Assembly: GCA_024644875.1 (NCBI GenBank)
Contig: JAHEGY010000012.1
Span: forward strand, 1-59,083
From: Cyclobacteriaceae bacterium
GTDB taxonomy: Bacteria > Bacteroidota > Bacteroidia > Cytophagales > Cyclobacteriaceae
DNA: 59,083 nucleotides
Reading direction: 5' to 3'
A program made the translations under genes and the position numbers. The notes beneath the pieces were generated by a model, which searched no databases, was not told the origin of the DNA, and was given only the letters and a program-made list of their open reading frames with translations. Position 1 is the stretch's first letter, and the number at the start of each line of letters is the position of its first letter. Positions 33,004 to 41,805 of this stretch are shown one piece after another.

Positions 33004-34533
33004 ATGAACAAATATATTTCCAACATGAATTACAAATCAATAATATCGATATTCTTAACCATAGGTATTCTGGGTATTTCCTGTCAAAGAAGTTCTGATA
33101 GCTTATCAGAAAGTTCAGGATCTCCTGTCCTGGATAAAATGCTGGCCCGAGCGGACTCTTTTGAACTGGATACACCATACCATCCACCAGCGGGAGATAC
33201 TTTGTCCCTTCATGCCTCAGGATTTGCCAAGATTCTTTGTTCAGCAGTTTTCATCACAGGACTGGATTTTGAATTTGCCGCGGAGAATATTGGATATTTT
33301 ACGGCACCGTATGAGGTCAGGCCCTATCTATCTGACAGAAAACTGGACTTGGAGAACAAAGCGGTTCATATAACCCTTCCCAACGGGACCGTCCGGACGG
33401 CTAAATATTTTGGCGACCAGGGGTGTATTTGTCTCCCCGAGGGTAGGGAAGAACTTAATTTCGATCCGGTCGACATACAATCCAGCCTGCCTGCCCCGGA
33501 TACTCAAGCCTGGCCTATGGGGGATGATCTGACTGATAGAGGACTTCCGGAGGGCATCAACATACAACTTGTAAAACAAGCCATCGATACGGCTTTCAGA
33601 AATCCTGCATCGCTTACAGCTGCTTATATTGTGACCTATAAAAACGAAATTATCGGAGAAAGATACCGGGATGGATTAAATATGCATACACAGCTTGAAA
33701 GCTGGTCTATGGGAAAAAGTTTAACAGCAACATTAATGGGGTTATTAATCAAACAAGGCATCTATGAGCTTGATCAACCGGCGCCTATCCCGGAATGGCA
33801 AGAAAGGGAAGATGATCCAAGGGCGAAAATTAGAATAATAGACCTGCTCCATATGTCCAGCGGGATACGCTTCAGGGCTCCACAGGATCCTGATTTTGAC
33901 AGGTCCATGGGATATCCGGATCACATATATGTATATACCGGAGCTGTGAATTCTTTCGAATGGACGGCAAACAGGAATCAGCAGTGGCCACCCAATACCA
34001 TTGGCAGGTACCGGAATTGTGATCCGGTATTGGTCAATTACCTGGTCAGGCTGGGTGTTGAAGGACAGGGCGAAGATTACCTCAGTTTCCCGCAAAGGGC
34101 CCTGTTTGACAAGATCGGCATCAGGAATATGGTAATGGAAACCGATCCTTATGGTAATTTTTTATTACAAGGCTATGAATTTGGCACAGCCAGGGACTGG
34201 GCTCGTTTGGGGAACCTATACCTTAATGATGGGGTGTGGATGGGAGAACGTATTCTGCCGGAAGGTTTTGTCAATTTTGTCAGTACCCTCGCCAAGCCAT
34301 GGGTTGATGATGGAAGGCCAATATATGGAGGGTTCTTCTGGATAAATGGAACCCAACAGTTTCCTATCCCTGAAAACGCATATTTTATGGCTGGTGCAGG
34401 TGGACAATATGTGATCATTATACCAAGTCATGATCTGGTGATCGTGAAATTATCGCATTATAAGGGAGGTAGCATAGGAGCTAGTGATTTTGCTGCCTCA
34501 TTACAAATGATCGTTGAAGCAGTTTCTGAATAG
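33004..34533 (+). CDS. Serine beta-lactamase-family hydrolase (lipoprotein)
   Basis: 509 residues (or 502 if the ATG at 33025 is used; both precede the signal). Lipobox LGISC near residue 27 predicts a lipoprotein. The catalytic domain (about 195-500) has S235-M-G-K238 (the SxxK nucleophile and base) and Y336-R-N338, as in class C beta-lactamases, esterases EstB and the 6-aminohexanoate-dimer hydrolase NylB. A GAGGQY segment stands where the KTG-like strand is expected. About 150 residues of uncertain fold precede it. It most likely hydrolyses an ester or amide rather than penicillin. Monocistronic, divergent from the epimerase gene. Confidence 0.85.
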   Translation: MNKYISNMNYKSIISIFLTIGILGISCQRSSDSLSESSGSPVLDKMLARADSFELDTPYHPPAGDTLSLHASGFAKILCSAVFITGLDFEFAAENIGYFTAPYEVRPYLSDRKLDLENKAVHITLPNGTVRTAKYFGDQGCICLPEGREELNFDPVDIQSSLPAPDTQAWPMGDDLTDRGLPEGINIQLVKQAIDTAFRNPASLTAAYIVTYKNEIIGERYRDGLNMHTQLESWSMGKSLTATLMGLLIKQGIYELDQPAPIPEWQEREDDPRAKIRIIDLLHMSSGIRFRAPQDPDFDRSMGYPDHIYVYTGAVNSFEWTANRNQQWPPNTIGRYRNCDPVLVNYLVRLGVEGQGEDYLSFPQRALFDKIGIRNMVMETDPYGNFLLQGYEFGTARDWARLGNLYLNDGVWMGERILPEGFVNFVSTLAKPWVDDGRPIYGGFFWINGTQQFPIPENAYFMAGAGGQYVIIIPSHDLVIVKLSHYKGGSIGASDFAASLQMIVEAVSE

Positions 34534-34609
34534 CTAATTTTTCTAATGGCTTTCCCAGATAATTTGAAACAACTATCGGTATAGAAATCCTGGATTAATT
34601 TTTTGAAAA

Positions 34610-35875
34610 TCAGTTTTTTCTGTACCATAGTGCCAGGGTAGCAAGCATTCCTATAAGTGCAAAGCCGGCCAGGAACAGAAAATAATTCTTAAATCCGGGA
34701 AAGCCAGGTGCGGCGTCTATGATCCGTCCGCCGGCTGAATAGAAAAAGATATCAGGTGTAAAACCGATCACGGAGATCAGGCCAACGGCTGTTCCCGTAT
34801 ACCTTGAACGGACTCTGGTTTCTCCAATAAGAGCAAAATAAACGCCTCTTAAGGCATAAACAGCTATGAATGTAAATATCAGATTGGCATAAATGATATT
34901 CATATATTTTGGTTCCGGATATAATAACATAAGAATAATATAGCTGATCAGTACCAGTGTAAAGGAGATCCCGATTACCCTCCTGGAAGTGATCCTGTCT
35001 GCAATAAATCCGGCAGCTACAGCTGAAAATGCCCTTAAGTATGAAGCATTAGACATATACCTCGCCGCCAGCACTTCATCCATTCCAAGGATATCGACAG
35101 CATAGGTGGTATAGTAGTCAAGCCCTTTATAACCAACATAAGCACAAATAACGACCAGGGCCTGTAACCAGACAGCTGGATTTCTTAATACATATTTTAT
35201 GCCGGGAAATTTTCCAAATTCACTTTTTTTAGTTTCCAGTTTCGAATCGGGTATGAAGAACCACACCATAATGGCTGCGCCAAAAGTAGCCAGGCTGTAA
35301 AAGTAAATAACAGATCGCATAGCTGAAGTCCGATTTTCAAGGTTTATAGCCTCAATATTTTCAGGAAGAACATAAGCCAGCAGAATTACTGCCAAGGAAG
35401 CAGCTCCTGCACCGACTAATCCTCTTCCACCATCCAGCAATCCAAATGCTTTTCCCTGTGCCAACTCCCCACCCCATTCTCTTGTGGCCCTTATCATCGC
35501 AGCCCAGAGCAGTAATACTGTCGTAATCCCCCAATAACCAAATATCAATGCGAGTCCTATCTGTCCCGGGAACAACGCAAAAAATATGCCACCAAAAGCA
35601 GTTGCTACCAGGGAGAAAGCAATTAGTTTACGTGCAGAGATCCTGTCGGCAATCATTCCTCCGGGTATATAGGAAAGCATGGCCATAATTCCGTATAAAG
35701 CGAAAGCATCACCAAACTCGGCGTTAGACATATTCAAAACGTCCAGGAGGGTAGGGCGGAAGAAACGCGGAACATGAAAGGGAAGGCTGAAGATCATCTC
35801 ACCTGCCAGGATGAGGCAAATAATAACAAGCCATCTTGGAGTGTGTTTATTTGATTTCAGATCTTTTTCCGGCAT
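34610..35875 (-). CDS. MFS transporter
   Basis: 421 residues with about 12 predicted membrane helices. The loop between helices 2 and 3 (GGMIADRISARKLIAF) and its counterpart in the second half (AGFIADRITSRRVIGI) are the paired MFS signature, G-x-x-x-D-R-x-x-x-R/K. The central cytosolic loop is near residues 212-230. It resembles the hexuronate/phthalate-type and glycerol-phosphate-type anion:cation symporters, but I cannot name a substrate. Lies 77 bases from the convergent beta-lactamase-like gene and divergent from the GntP permease gene, among sugar-acid genes, so an organic acid or sugar acid is a reasonable guess. Confidence 0.88.
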   Translation of the reverse strand: MPEKDLKSNKHTPRWLVIICLILAGEMIFSLPFHVPRFFRPTLLDVLNMSNAEFGDAFALYGIMAMLSYIPGGMIADRISARKLIAFSLVATAFGGIFFALFPGQIGLALIFGYWGITTVLLLWAAMIRATREWGGELAQGKAFGLLDGGRGLVGAGAASLAVILLAYVLPENIEAINLENRTSAMRSVIYFYSLATFGAAIMVWFFIPDSKLETKKSEFGKFPGIKYVLRNPAVWLQALVVICAYVGYKGLDYYTTYAVDILGMDEVLAARYMSNASYLRAFSAVAAGFIADRITSRRVIGISFTLVLISYIILMLLYPEPKYMNIIYANLIFTFIAVYALRGVYFALIGETRVRSRYTGTAVGLISVIGFTPDIFFYSAGGRIIDAAPGFPGFKNYFLFLAGFALIGMLATLALWYRKN

Positions 35876-36012
35876 GAAGCATGCAATAAAAATAAAAATC
35901 GTCGAAATTCCTAAATATGCAACATGCGACCCTGGTGATAGGGATTAATTTATAAATCCATTGATGAGAATTTAATTTTTAATACTTTTAATTTTATTTA
36001 TCTTGTCCCATT

Positions 36013-37425
36013 ATGTGGTTGATATTATTATTGATACTGACAATTGTTTTCATCATTATTTCTACTTCTGTCTTTAAATGGCATCCCTTCCTTTCACTTA
36101 TTATGGCTGCATTCGGTTTTGGGATATTTTCCGGTACCATGTCATTAACCGATGTAGTGTCAGCCGTGAACGGAGGATTTGGGAATACTATAGGCTATAT
36201 AGGAATTGTTATCCTGGCCGGATCCATCATAGGGAAGTTCCTGGAAAAGTCGGGCGGGGCATTTAAACTGGCCATAGGGGCACTGAAAATTGTAGGTAAA
36301 AAGAATATTCCATTGGCCATGAGCATTGTGGGCTATATTGTGAGCATCCCTGTATTCTGTGATTCTGCTTTTATTGTTCTATCCCCCCTGTCGAAAGCGC
36401 TTGCAAAAACCATTAAAATATCATTTGCCGTAATGGCTATGTCCTTAAGCCTTGGATTATTCATTACCCATCACCTCATACCACCTACCCCGGGACCTGT
36501 GGCTGCTGCCGGGATCCTGGAAGCTGACCTCGGGACAGTGATCCTGCTTGGCCTGCCTGTAAGTTTGTTGGGCTTGGTAATAGCCTGGCTTTTTTCTGTA
36601 AAATATGCTAAGAAAATCCAAATTGAATTAGAAGAAGACCAGCACCCAGAAGAAGATCAGAAAAATGTTGAGCATAAAAAAACAGATCCAGATCCCGGAG
36701 AAATATATAAAGAGGAAAATAAATCCTTGAATGCTTTCGGTGAAGGACCTTCTCTTCTGAAATCATTGCTTCCTATATTCATTCCCATTATTTTGATCAT
36801 CCTCCGTTCTGTCAATGATCTTCCTTCGGCACCTTTCGGGTCAGGGAATGCTGCTATGATCATAGGATTCATAGGTCAGCCATCCGTTGCCCTGTTGATA
36901 GGTGTGGGACTTTCTTTTTTACTTCCAGTGAAACTCAGTAAGGATATGCTGTCTTCATCGGGATGGCTCGGGGAAGGTATTGTGGCCGCTGCAACGATAA
37001 TTATCGTTACAGGTAGTGGAGGCGCTTTTGGTAAAGTATTGCAGGAATCTGGTATAGCCGAAGTGGTCAAGGAGAACCTTTCAGGAGCACAGAGTTTAGG
37101 GATATGGTTGCCGATAATCATAGCCATGTCCCTGAAGATTGCTCAGGGATCAGGTACCGTATCGATTATTACCACGGCCAGTCTCATGGCCCCTTTGGTG
37201 CCATCATTAGGCATGGATTCCCCTTCTGCGAGGGCACTGGTGGTCGTTGCCATAGGCGCTGGCTCCATGATTGCCAGCCATGCCAATGACAGCTATTTCT
37301 GGGTTGTGACCCAAATGTCGAACATGACCGTTAACCAGGGATATAGATTGCAAACTATGGGAACCCTCATCCTTGGAATTTGCACTTCGGTTTTTGTTTA
37401 TTTTATGAGTTTATGGATCTTATGA
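36013..37425 (+). CDS. GntP-family gluconate/organic-acid permease
   Basis: 470 residues, about 12-14 membrane helices, with a charged cytosolic loop at about 205-245 (EEDQHPEEDQKN...). Family motifs are clear: GFGNTIGYIGIVILAGSIIG, VFCDSAFIVLSPL, HHLIPPTPGPVAAAGIL, and the C-terminal ASHANDSYFWVVTQMS. GntP permeases bring gluconate and related hydroxy acids (such as glycerate or fructuronate) into the cell by H+ symport. The gene is followed 40 bases later by a LarA-like racemase/epimerase, so the pair probably imports and epimerises one hydroxy acid. Length and topology are normal. Confidence 0.93.
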   Translation: MWLILLLILTIVFIIISTSVFKWHPFLSLIMAAFGFGIFSGTMSLTDVVSAVNGGFGNTIGYIGIVILAGSIIGKFLEKSGGAFKLAIGALKIVGKKNIPLAMSIVGYIVSIPVFCDSAFIVLSPLSKALAKTIKISFAVMAMSLSLGLFITHHLIPPTPGPVAAAGILEADLGTVILLGLPVSLLGLVIAWLFSVKYAKKIQIELEEDQHPEEDQKNVEHKKTDPDPGEIYKEENKSLNAFGEGPSLLKSLLPIFIPIILIILRSVNDLPSAPFGSGNAAMIIGFIGQPSVALLIGVGLSFLLPVKLSKDMLSSSGWLGEGIVAAATIIIVTGSGGAFGKVLQESGIAEVVKENLSGAQSLGIWLPIIIAMSLKIAQGSGTVSIITTASLMAPLVPSLGMDSPSARALVVVAIGAGSMIASHANDSYFWVVTQMSNMTVNQGYRLQTMGTLILGICTSVFVYFMSLWIL

Positions 37426-37465
37426 GGAGGATATTTCGTAAATTGAAAAAAGGTTAAGCATTCAA

Positions 37466-38707
37466 ATGAAAGAATTTAAATTAACAAAGATCAGGCGACA
37501 TTATCCTGATAATTCCCTCACAGATGTCGCAAAAGCATGCCGCGAAGAACTGCAAAAATTTAAAGGTTTAATTAAAGAAAACTCAACCATTGCCATAGGC
37601 GTAGGTAGCAGGGGCGTCGATAATATTCAATTGATCACTAAGGAAGTTGTTGATTTTGTGAAATCGCAGCATGCTATCCCAATCATCATTCCTGCCATGG
37701 GAAGTCATGGAGGAGCCACTGCTGAAGGACAGATCGAGATCCTCAACACTTATGGAATAAAGGAAAGTACTATCGGAGCCCCAATCCGTTCTTCTATGGA
37801 TGTAGTGGAACTGCCTAATAAAGGCATTCCAAACCCGGTATATATGGATAGGAATGCATTTAATTCAGATGGGATTATTCTCATTAATAAAATTAAACCA
37901 CATACTGATTTCCATTCAACCTATGAGAGCGGACTGGTTAAAATGTCCGTTATAGGACTCGGCAAGGAACTAGGCGCAGCCTCCATACATCATTTTGGCG
38001 TATATGGACTTGCCGACCTTATTCCGGATGTAGCAAAAGTGGTATTTGGGACCGGAAGGATCCTTGGGGGGATTGCATTAATAGAAAATGCCAATGATAA
38101 AACTATGTTACTTCAGGCGATTGAAGGCGATAAGATCATGTCCTTAGAACCTGAGCTTCTGGATATATCCAGGGCGAATATGCCTGCACTACCAGTAAAT
38201 AAACTGGATGTATTGCTCATTGACCGGATGGGTAAGAATTTAAGCGGCGCAGGAATTGATACCAACATTATCGGCAGGATCAGAATATTCGGTCAGCCTG
38301 AACCTGAAAATCCGGATATCCGGTCTATCGTGGTTTCAGATTTAACAGAAGAGTCTCATGGTAATGCAATAGGTATTGGACTTGCTGATGTGATCACTAA
38401 AAATTTGTTTGATAAGATAAACTTTGAAGTGACCAACAAGAATGTAGCTACCAGCAGCTTCCTTGAACGTGGAAAGATCCCTATAGTAGCGGAAAACGAT
38501 CATGCCGCCTTACTTCTTGCTTTACGGAATTGTGGCCTGGTTGATGAAGGCTCTGAACGCATTATCAGGATAAAAGATACACTGCATCTGGATGAATTAT
38601 ATGTTTCCAATGTACTTTTGGAGGATTTGAAGGATGATCCGCTGATCGAAGTGGAATCCGGTAAATCGGATATATTTAATGATCAGAATTTTTATAATCC
38701 TTTTTAA
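37466..38707 (+). CDS. LarA-like nickel-pincer racemase/epimerase homologue
   Basis: 413 residues, cytosolic, of the DUF2088/LarA superfamily. The four residues that bind the nickel-pincer nucleotide in lactate racemase (H108, H174, K184, H200, from memory) have spaced counterparts here: H81 in GSHGGAT, H146 in KPHTDFH, K159 in GLVKMSVIG and H175 in SIHHFG. LarA itself racemises lactate; other family members act on malate, phenyllactate or gluconate. The genes that make the cofactor (larB, larC, larE) are not in the window and must lie elsewhere if the site is active. Its neighbour GntP permease suggests a gluconate-type substrate. Metal site: seen; reaction: inferred. Confidence 0.8.
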   Translation: MKEFKLTKIRRHYPDNSLTDVAKACREELQKFKGLIKENSTIAIGVGSRGVDNIQLITKEVVDFVKSQHAIPIIIPAMGSHGGATAEGQIEILNTYGIKESTIGAPIRSSMDVVELPNKGIPNPVYMDRNAFNSDGIILINKIKPHTDFHSTYESGLVKMSVIGLGKELGAASIHHFGVYGLADLIPDVAKVVFGTGRILGGIALIENANDKTMLLQAIEGDKIMSLEPELLDISRANMPALPVNKLDVLLIDRMGKNLSGAGIDTNIIGRIRIFGQPEPENPDIRSIVVSDLTEESHGNAIGIGLADVITKNLFDKINFEVTNKNVATSSFLERGKIPIVAENDHAALLLALRNCGLVDEGSERIIRIKDTLHLDELYVSNVLLEDLKDDPLIEVESGKSDIFNDQNFYNPF

Positions 38708-38893
38708 TTTTCAATCCCAGACTTCAGGTTGGTAAAGATGCTTCTCACAATCATACATTAAGGTTAATCACGATCAGAAATGTTTCTCACATGGATCATA
38801 TTAACTGGATTACGGATAATTTCAGGTATTATAAAGTAGAGCCCTAGAGGGTGGCATGCCAAATAACAGTACTATACATTACTAAAATTATGC

Positions 38894-39064
38894 TTAGAGG
38901 TTATTTTGGGCAGGTCTGTTTATAGAACGGATAGAAGCAATTTTTCTCATTTTAGAGTATTCATCAAGAAACTCTATCAGTTCAGCAACCGAAATATTAT
39001 AATATTTATTGGGTTGATGAACTTTCTTTACTCCTTTTTTTAATAGAAATTCATAAGCATTCAT
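38894..39064 (-). CDS. Small 56-residue ORF, unknown
   Basis: ATG at 39064, stop at 38894. The peptide begins MNAYEFLLKKGVKKVHQPNK, has an amphipathic central helix (ISVAELIEFLDEYSKMRKI) and ends RPAQNNL. It has balanced charge and plausible codon use for the genome, unlike the neighbouring random frames. There is no signal peptide or membrane helix, so it would be cytosolic. It lies in an otherwise gene-poor kilobase. The terminator at 39199-39223 is upstream of it, so it would need its own promoter. No relative recognised. Confidence 0.45.
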   Translation of the reverse strand: MNAYEFLLKKGVKKVHQPNKYYNISVAELIEFLDEYSKMRKIASIRSINRPAQNNL

Positions 39065-39198
39065 AATAATAAATTCAGATTTTCAGCGATACATAATAAA
39101 TTCAGGTATTTATTTATACTGATAAAATGTCTATCAATGAATGATTTAGGAAGTTTTCAGGAGTGAACAGGAATATATTTGTAATGAAAAAGGGGTAA

Positions 39199-39223
39199 CA
39201 AAAATCCCGCAATAACGCGGGAT
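39199..39223 (-). terminator. Intrinsic terminator of the 44-residue lipoprotein gene
   Basis: Stem ATCCCGC (39204-39210) with GCGGGAT (39217-39223), loop of six, followed on the minus strand by a T-rich run (TTTTTGTT). It lies 45 bases beyond the stop of the short ORF at 39269. Confidence 0.75.
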
Positions 39224-39268
39224 CTGATTTACTATCTTATGGTAATTAAAAGACTTTATAATAATATT

Positions 39269-39403
39269 TTAATCCCACTGATCAGGACTTTCCTGGGTTG
39301 ATCCGCCTTCCTCCGTTGGTGTGACGATCTCGTCCTCCGAGCATGATGAAAAATAGCTTGCTGAAAATGTTAATAAAGCCAGAATAATAAATATTTTTTT
39401 CAT
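39269..39403 (-). CDS. Tiny lipoprotein, 44 residues
   Basis: ATG at 39403 (MKKIFIILALLTFSASYFSS then C21), stop at 39269. A full lipoprotein signal with lipobox FSSC occupies the first 21 residues. The mature peptide is only 24 residues, acidic and rich in Glu, Ser, Thr and Pro, ending PDQWD. A strong intrinsic terminator 45 bases downstream on the same strand supports a real transcription unit. Such tiny acidic lipoproteins are easily missed by gene finders. It may be a small envelope peptide or a signal-peptide-derived signalling peptide; no function can be assigned. Confidence 0.65.
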   Translation of the reverse strand: MKKIFIILALLTFSASYFSSCSEDEIVTPTEEGGSTQESPDQWD

Positions 39404-39614
39404 AGCACAATAAATTTAGGTTCTAATTTGTTATGTAATTGATTTTAAATGTCAACCTCTTTGTGAATCTGCCAGCTGGGATCAATACCTAAAAGTTGGT
39501 TGTTTTTATATTTTGTTGCGGTAAAAGTAAGACGGATACCAACTCAAAAAAAACAAAAGAATCCTGCTTTGTTACTCGTGTAATAATTGGATAAAAATGT
39601 TATAAAACTGTTGG

Positions 39615-39657
39615 TCAGCTCGATTTATCCGGCACATGCCGGATAATCATTCAGCTC
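39615..39657. repeat. 10-bp perfect palindrome flanked by a direct repeat
   Basis: TTATCCGGCA (39625-39634) and its exact complement (39637-39646) form a GC-rich hairpin with almost no loop. The heptamer TCAGCTC flanks it as a direct repeat (39615-39621 and 39651-39657). No T-tract follows on either strand. It may be a REP-like element, a small insertion footprint or an operator for the lipoprotein gene at 39776. Confidence 0.5.
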
Positions 39658-39775
39658 AATGGTAGCGGTTAATTATCTCCAAAAGGATACAATCTTTCTA
39701 CTGGGCATTCGTTTTTTAAAAAAGAGTTACAGAGACTATATTTAAATAGTACTGTTCTTATTGTTTGACCATAAA

Positions 39776-39997
39776 ATGTATGATTTGAAAAAGGTTCTTT
39801 CCAGCTTTATTATCTTAATTATTCTTTTTTCTTCCTGCGGGCCTAAGCCGATGTATAAGACCCGGGAGGGTAAAAGAAAAAAGAAGTACTATGATATGCA
39901 TCAATATGACAGGTATGACAGGGATTACACTTTGACAAAAGAGATGAATAATCCCAAAAAGAAAAAAGATAAGAAGAAAAAGTACAAGTTCGAATAA
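39776..39997 (+). CDS. Small cationic lipoprotein
   Basis: 73 residues from the ATG at 39776; a TTG start five codons earlier is less likely. Signal with lipobox (LFSSC|G) near residue 23. The mature 50 residues are rich in Lys, Arg and Tyr (REGKRKKKYYDMHQYDRYDRDYT) and end in a Lys run (KKKKDKKKKYKFE). It is probably anchored to the inner leaflet of the outer membrane or to the inner membrane, with a tail able to bind acidic polymers. A similar short basic lipoprotein occurs at 51431-51691. Function unknown. Confidence 0.7.
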   Translation: MYDLKKVLSSFIILIILFSSCGPKPMYKTREGKRKKKYYDMHQYDRYDRDYTLTKEMNNPKKKKDKKKKYKFE

Positions 39998-40100
39998 TTC
40001 AGGTTGAGTAAATCCCGTCTATTGATTACGATTAGCAGTTGAAAGAATAATCGCCCAATAATATTATCTTGAAAATCCAGGAAGCCAAAAATCATTAACC

Positions 40101-40508
40101 ATGAAACAACTTATTATTTTTTTGACCTTTATTTCTGTTTCCCTGATCTCTTATTCCCAAACCCAGGATGAAATTGATCAGCTGGAAGCAGAAAAAGTAT
40201 TTTTACAGGCTAAAATAGATTCTATGTATCAGCGAATCGATGAAATTGACCTTTTATTGGGTCAGGAATTCAATGCAGAGGATAAATTAGCGGCGATGAT
40301 TGAAAAATATGGTAAAAAGAAGGGGCCCATGATCTCTGATGGAAGAGTATGGGTTGGCGTATCTCCTGACATGGCCTTGGATAGCTGGGGTAAACCGGAC
40401 AATAAGAAGAGATCAGAAGGTACATGGGGCGTGAATGAGACCTGGTATTACCCGGATGGAAAATATATCTTTTTCGAGAATGGGCGTCTATCCAAGTGGA
40501 AAGATTAA
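40101..40508 (+). CDS. Exported coiled-coil protein with a BamE/SmpA-like C-terminus
   Basis: 135 residues. Signal peptide MKQLIIFLTFISVSLISYSQ|T. A coiled coil at about 22-58 (DEIDQLEAEKVFLQAKIDSMYQRIDEIDLLL) is followed by about 75 residues that fit the small SmpA/BamE-like fold (VGVSPDMALDSWGKPDNKKR, then ETWYYPDGKYIFFENGRLSKW). Such modules occur in envelope proteins that assist outer-membrane assembly. Its stop overlaps the stop of the convergent TauE/SafE gene by three bases. The role is inferred. Confidence 0.7.
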   Translation: MKQLIIFLTFISVSLISYSQTQDEIDQLEAEKVFLQAKIDSMYQRIDEIDLLLGQEFNAEDKLAAMIEKYGKKKGPMISDGRVWVGVSPDMALDSWGKPDNKKRSEGTWGVNETWYYPDGKYIFFENGRLSKWKD

Positions 40509-41506
40509 CCCGATCTTCTGATCCAGTAGGAGATCCTGGTAAAAGCGTAAAAAAACAGCAATCCGAAAACGAAAACAAGGACGGTAAAAAGCAACAGCAT
40601 GCCTTTTGGTCTGATGATAAGCAGTGCACCAATAAACTGTATTGTAATTATTATATACAATAACCAGCTTACGAAATCACGGGTTTGACGGTTGATATAA
40701 TACGCACCCATAGGTGCACCGATAAGTACCACCGGTATGCTGACAAGCCAGTAATTAAATTCTTCCTGTGCAAAATCCTGTATGATAAAATAGTGAAGTG
40801 AAAATCCCACTAAGGAATTAATAGCCATAGCCACAACGCTTGTAGGGGTTGCCACTTTTTCTGATAATTGGTACCTAATGGTAATATACGCGAAGCTGAA
40901 AATATCAAGGCCGCTCCCGAGTATAGAGCTCAAAGTGCCACCGGAAAAACCGACAATAAGAAGCATGAATAATTCAATCCCGGACAGTTCGGGCATTTTT
41001 TCTAATACCTTACGCCTGAAAACAACATTTATATAAAAAAGTATAACTCCAAAGCTAAGCCAGAAGGTAACAAATAACATCTTTGAAAAGGAGGCCGGCA
41101 CATACGGTACAATAAAATAAGTTCCGAAGATGATCCCGATTCCTCCTCCGATACTGGCAGGGACAAGGTATTTATATTCTATGGGGTATTTATTCCTTAA
41201 AATGATCAAAGCGGCTGCAGTCATCCCAACACTCTGGATTGCCAGGCTGAAATTCCTTGCCGTATCCGGCATGATGTCGTATGCCAGGGTCATGACCGGA
41301 AAGGCGATAGCGCCTCCCCCTTCCGAACTTGCTCCCGCAATAAAGGATCCGAAGATCATGGTGACCGACATGAACCAGTTGTCTTTAAATAAAGCCCACT
41401 GGTTTGTATCGAACATATAAATCATCCATAAAAGCAATAAGATGACAATAGGGACCAGGCTCCTGGCATTTAATTTAATGTGTTTTGATTTCCCTTTTCC
41501 CTTCAT
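40505..41506 (-). CDS. TauE/SafE-family sulfite/organosulfur exporter
   Basis: 333 residues and about eight to nine membrane helices. Family signs include the glycine-rich FIAGASSEGGGAIAFPVMTLAYDI near the N-terminus and the matching GFSGGTLSSILGSGLDIFSFAYITIRYQ in the middle, which are the inverted-repeat motifs of TauE/SafE permeases. Members move sulfite, sulfoacetate or related anions, usually out of the cell. A sulfatase lies 9 kb away, but no sulfite-producing pathway is next to this gene. Convergent with the coiled-coil protein gene. Confidence 0.88.
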   Translation of the reverse strand: MKGKGKSKHIKLNARSLVPIVILLLLWMIYMFDTNQWALFKDNWFMSVTMIFGSFIAGASSEGGGAIAFPVMTLAYDIMPDTARNFSLAIQSVGMTAAALIILRNKYPIEYKYLVPASIGGGIGIIFGTYFIVPYVPASFSKMLFVTFWLSFGVILFYINVVFRRKVLEKMPELSGIELFMLLIVGFSGGTLSSILGSGLDIFSFAYITIRYQLSEKVATPTSVVAMAINSLVGFSLHYFIIQDFAQEEFNYWLVSIPVVLIGAPMGAYYINRQTRDFVSWLLYIIITIQFIGALLIIRPKGMLLLFTVLVFVFGLLFFYAFTRISYWIRRSG

Positions 41507-41698
41507 GCAATATTTACGGATTAAACCTTTTTGGAATTAAACGATAACTGTTATTTAACCATATTGAGTAAGCAACCTTTTGTGAAAATAATTGGTCCAA
41601 TGAGCAGGATAATATTTCATTCATCAAGGTTTTATTTTTCTCCTGAACTTTAATATAACCACTAATATAAATATTATCTTTTTTCAATTTGGGGTTGA

Positions 41699-41729
41699 TT
41701 GCATTTCATTAATATAGATTCTATATTTA
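41699..41729 (+). promoter_or_regulatory. Candidate promoter of the BNR-propeller gene
   Basis: TTG at 41699-41701, a 20-base spacer and a -7-like TATATTTA at 41722-41729 fit the Bacteroidota promoter pattern. The start codon lies about 76 bases downstream. The rest of 41507-41805 shows no other element. Confidence 0.35.
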
Positions 41730-41805
41730 CGCCTCTTTAAAATGAGATCTTTGAAACCTCCAACCATTTCTTTTTTTAACTATTGGTAACCTTAATAAAA
41801 ATTGT

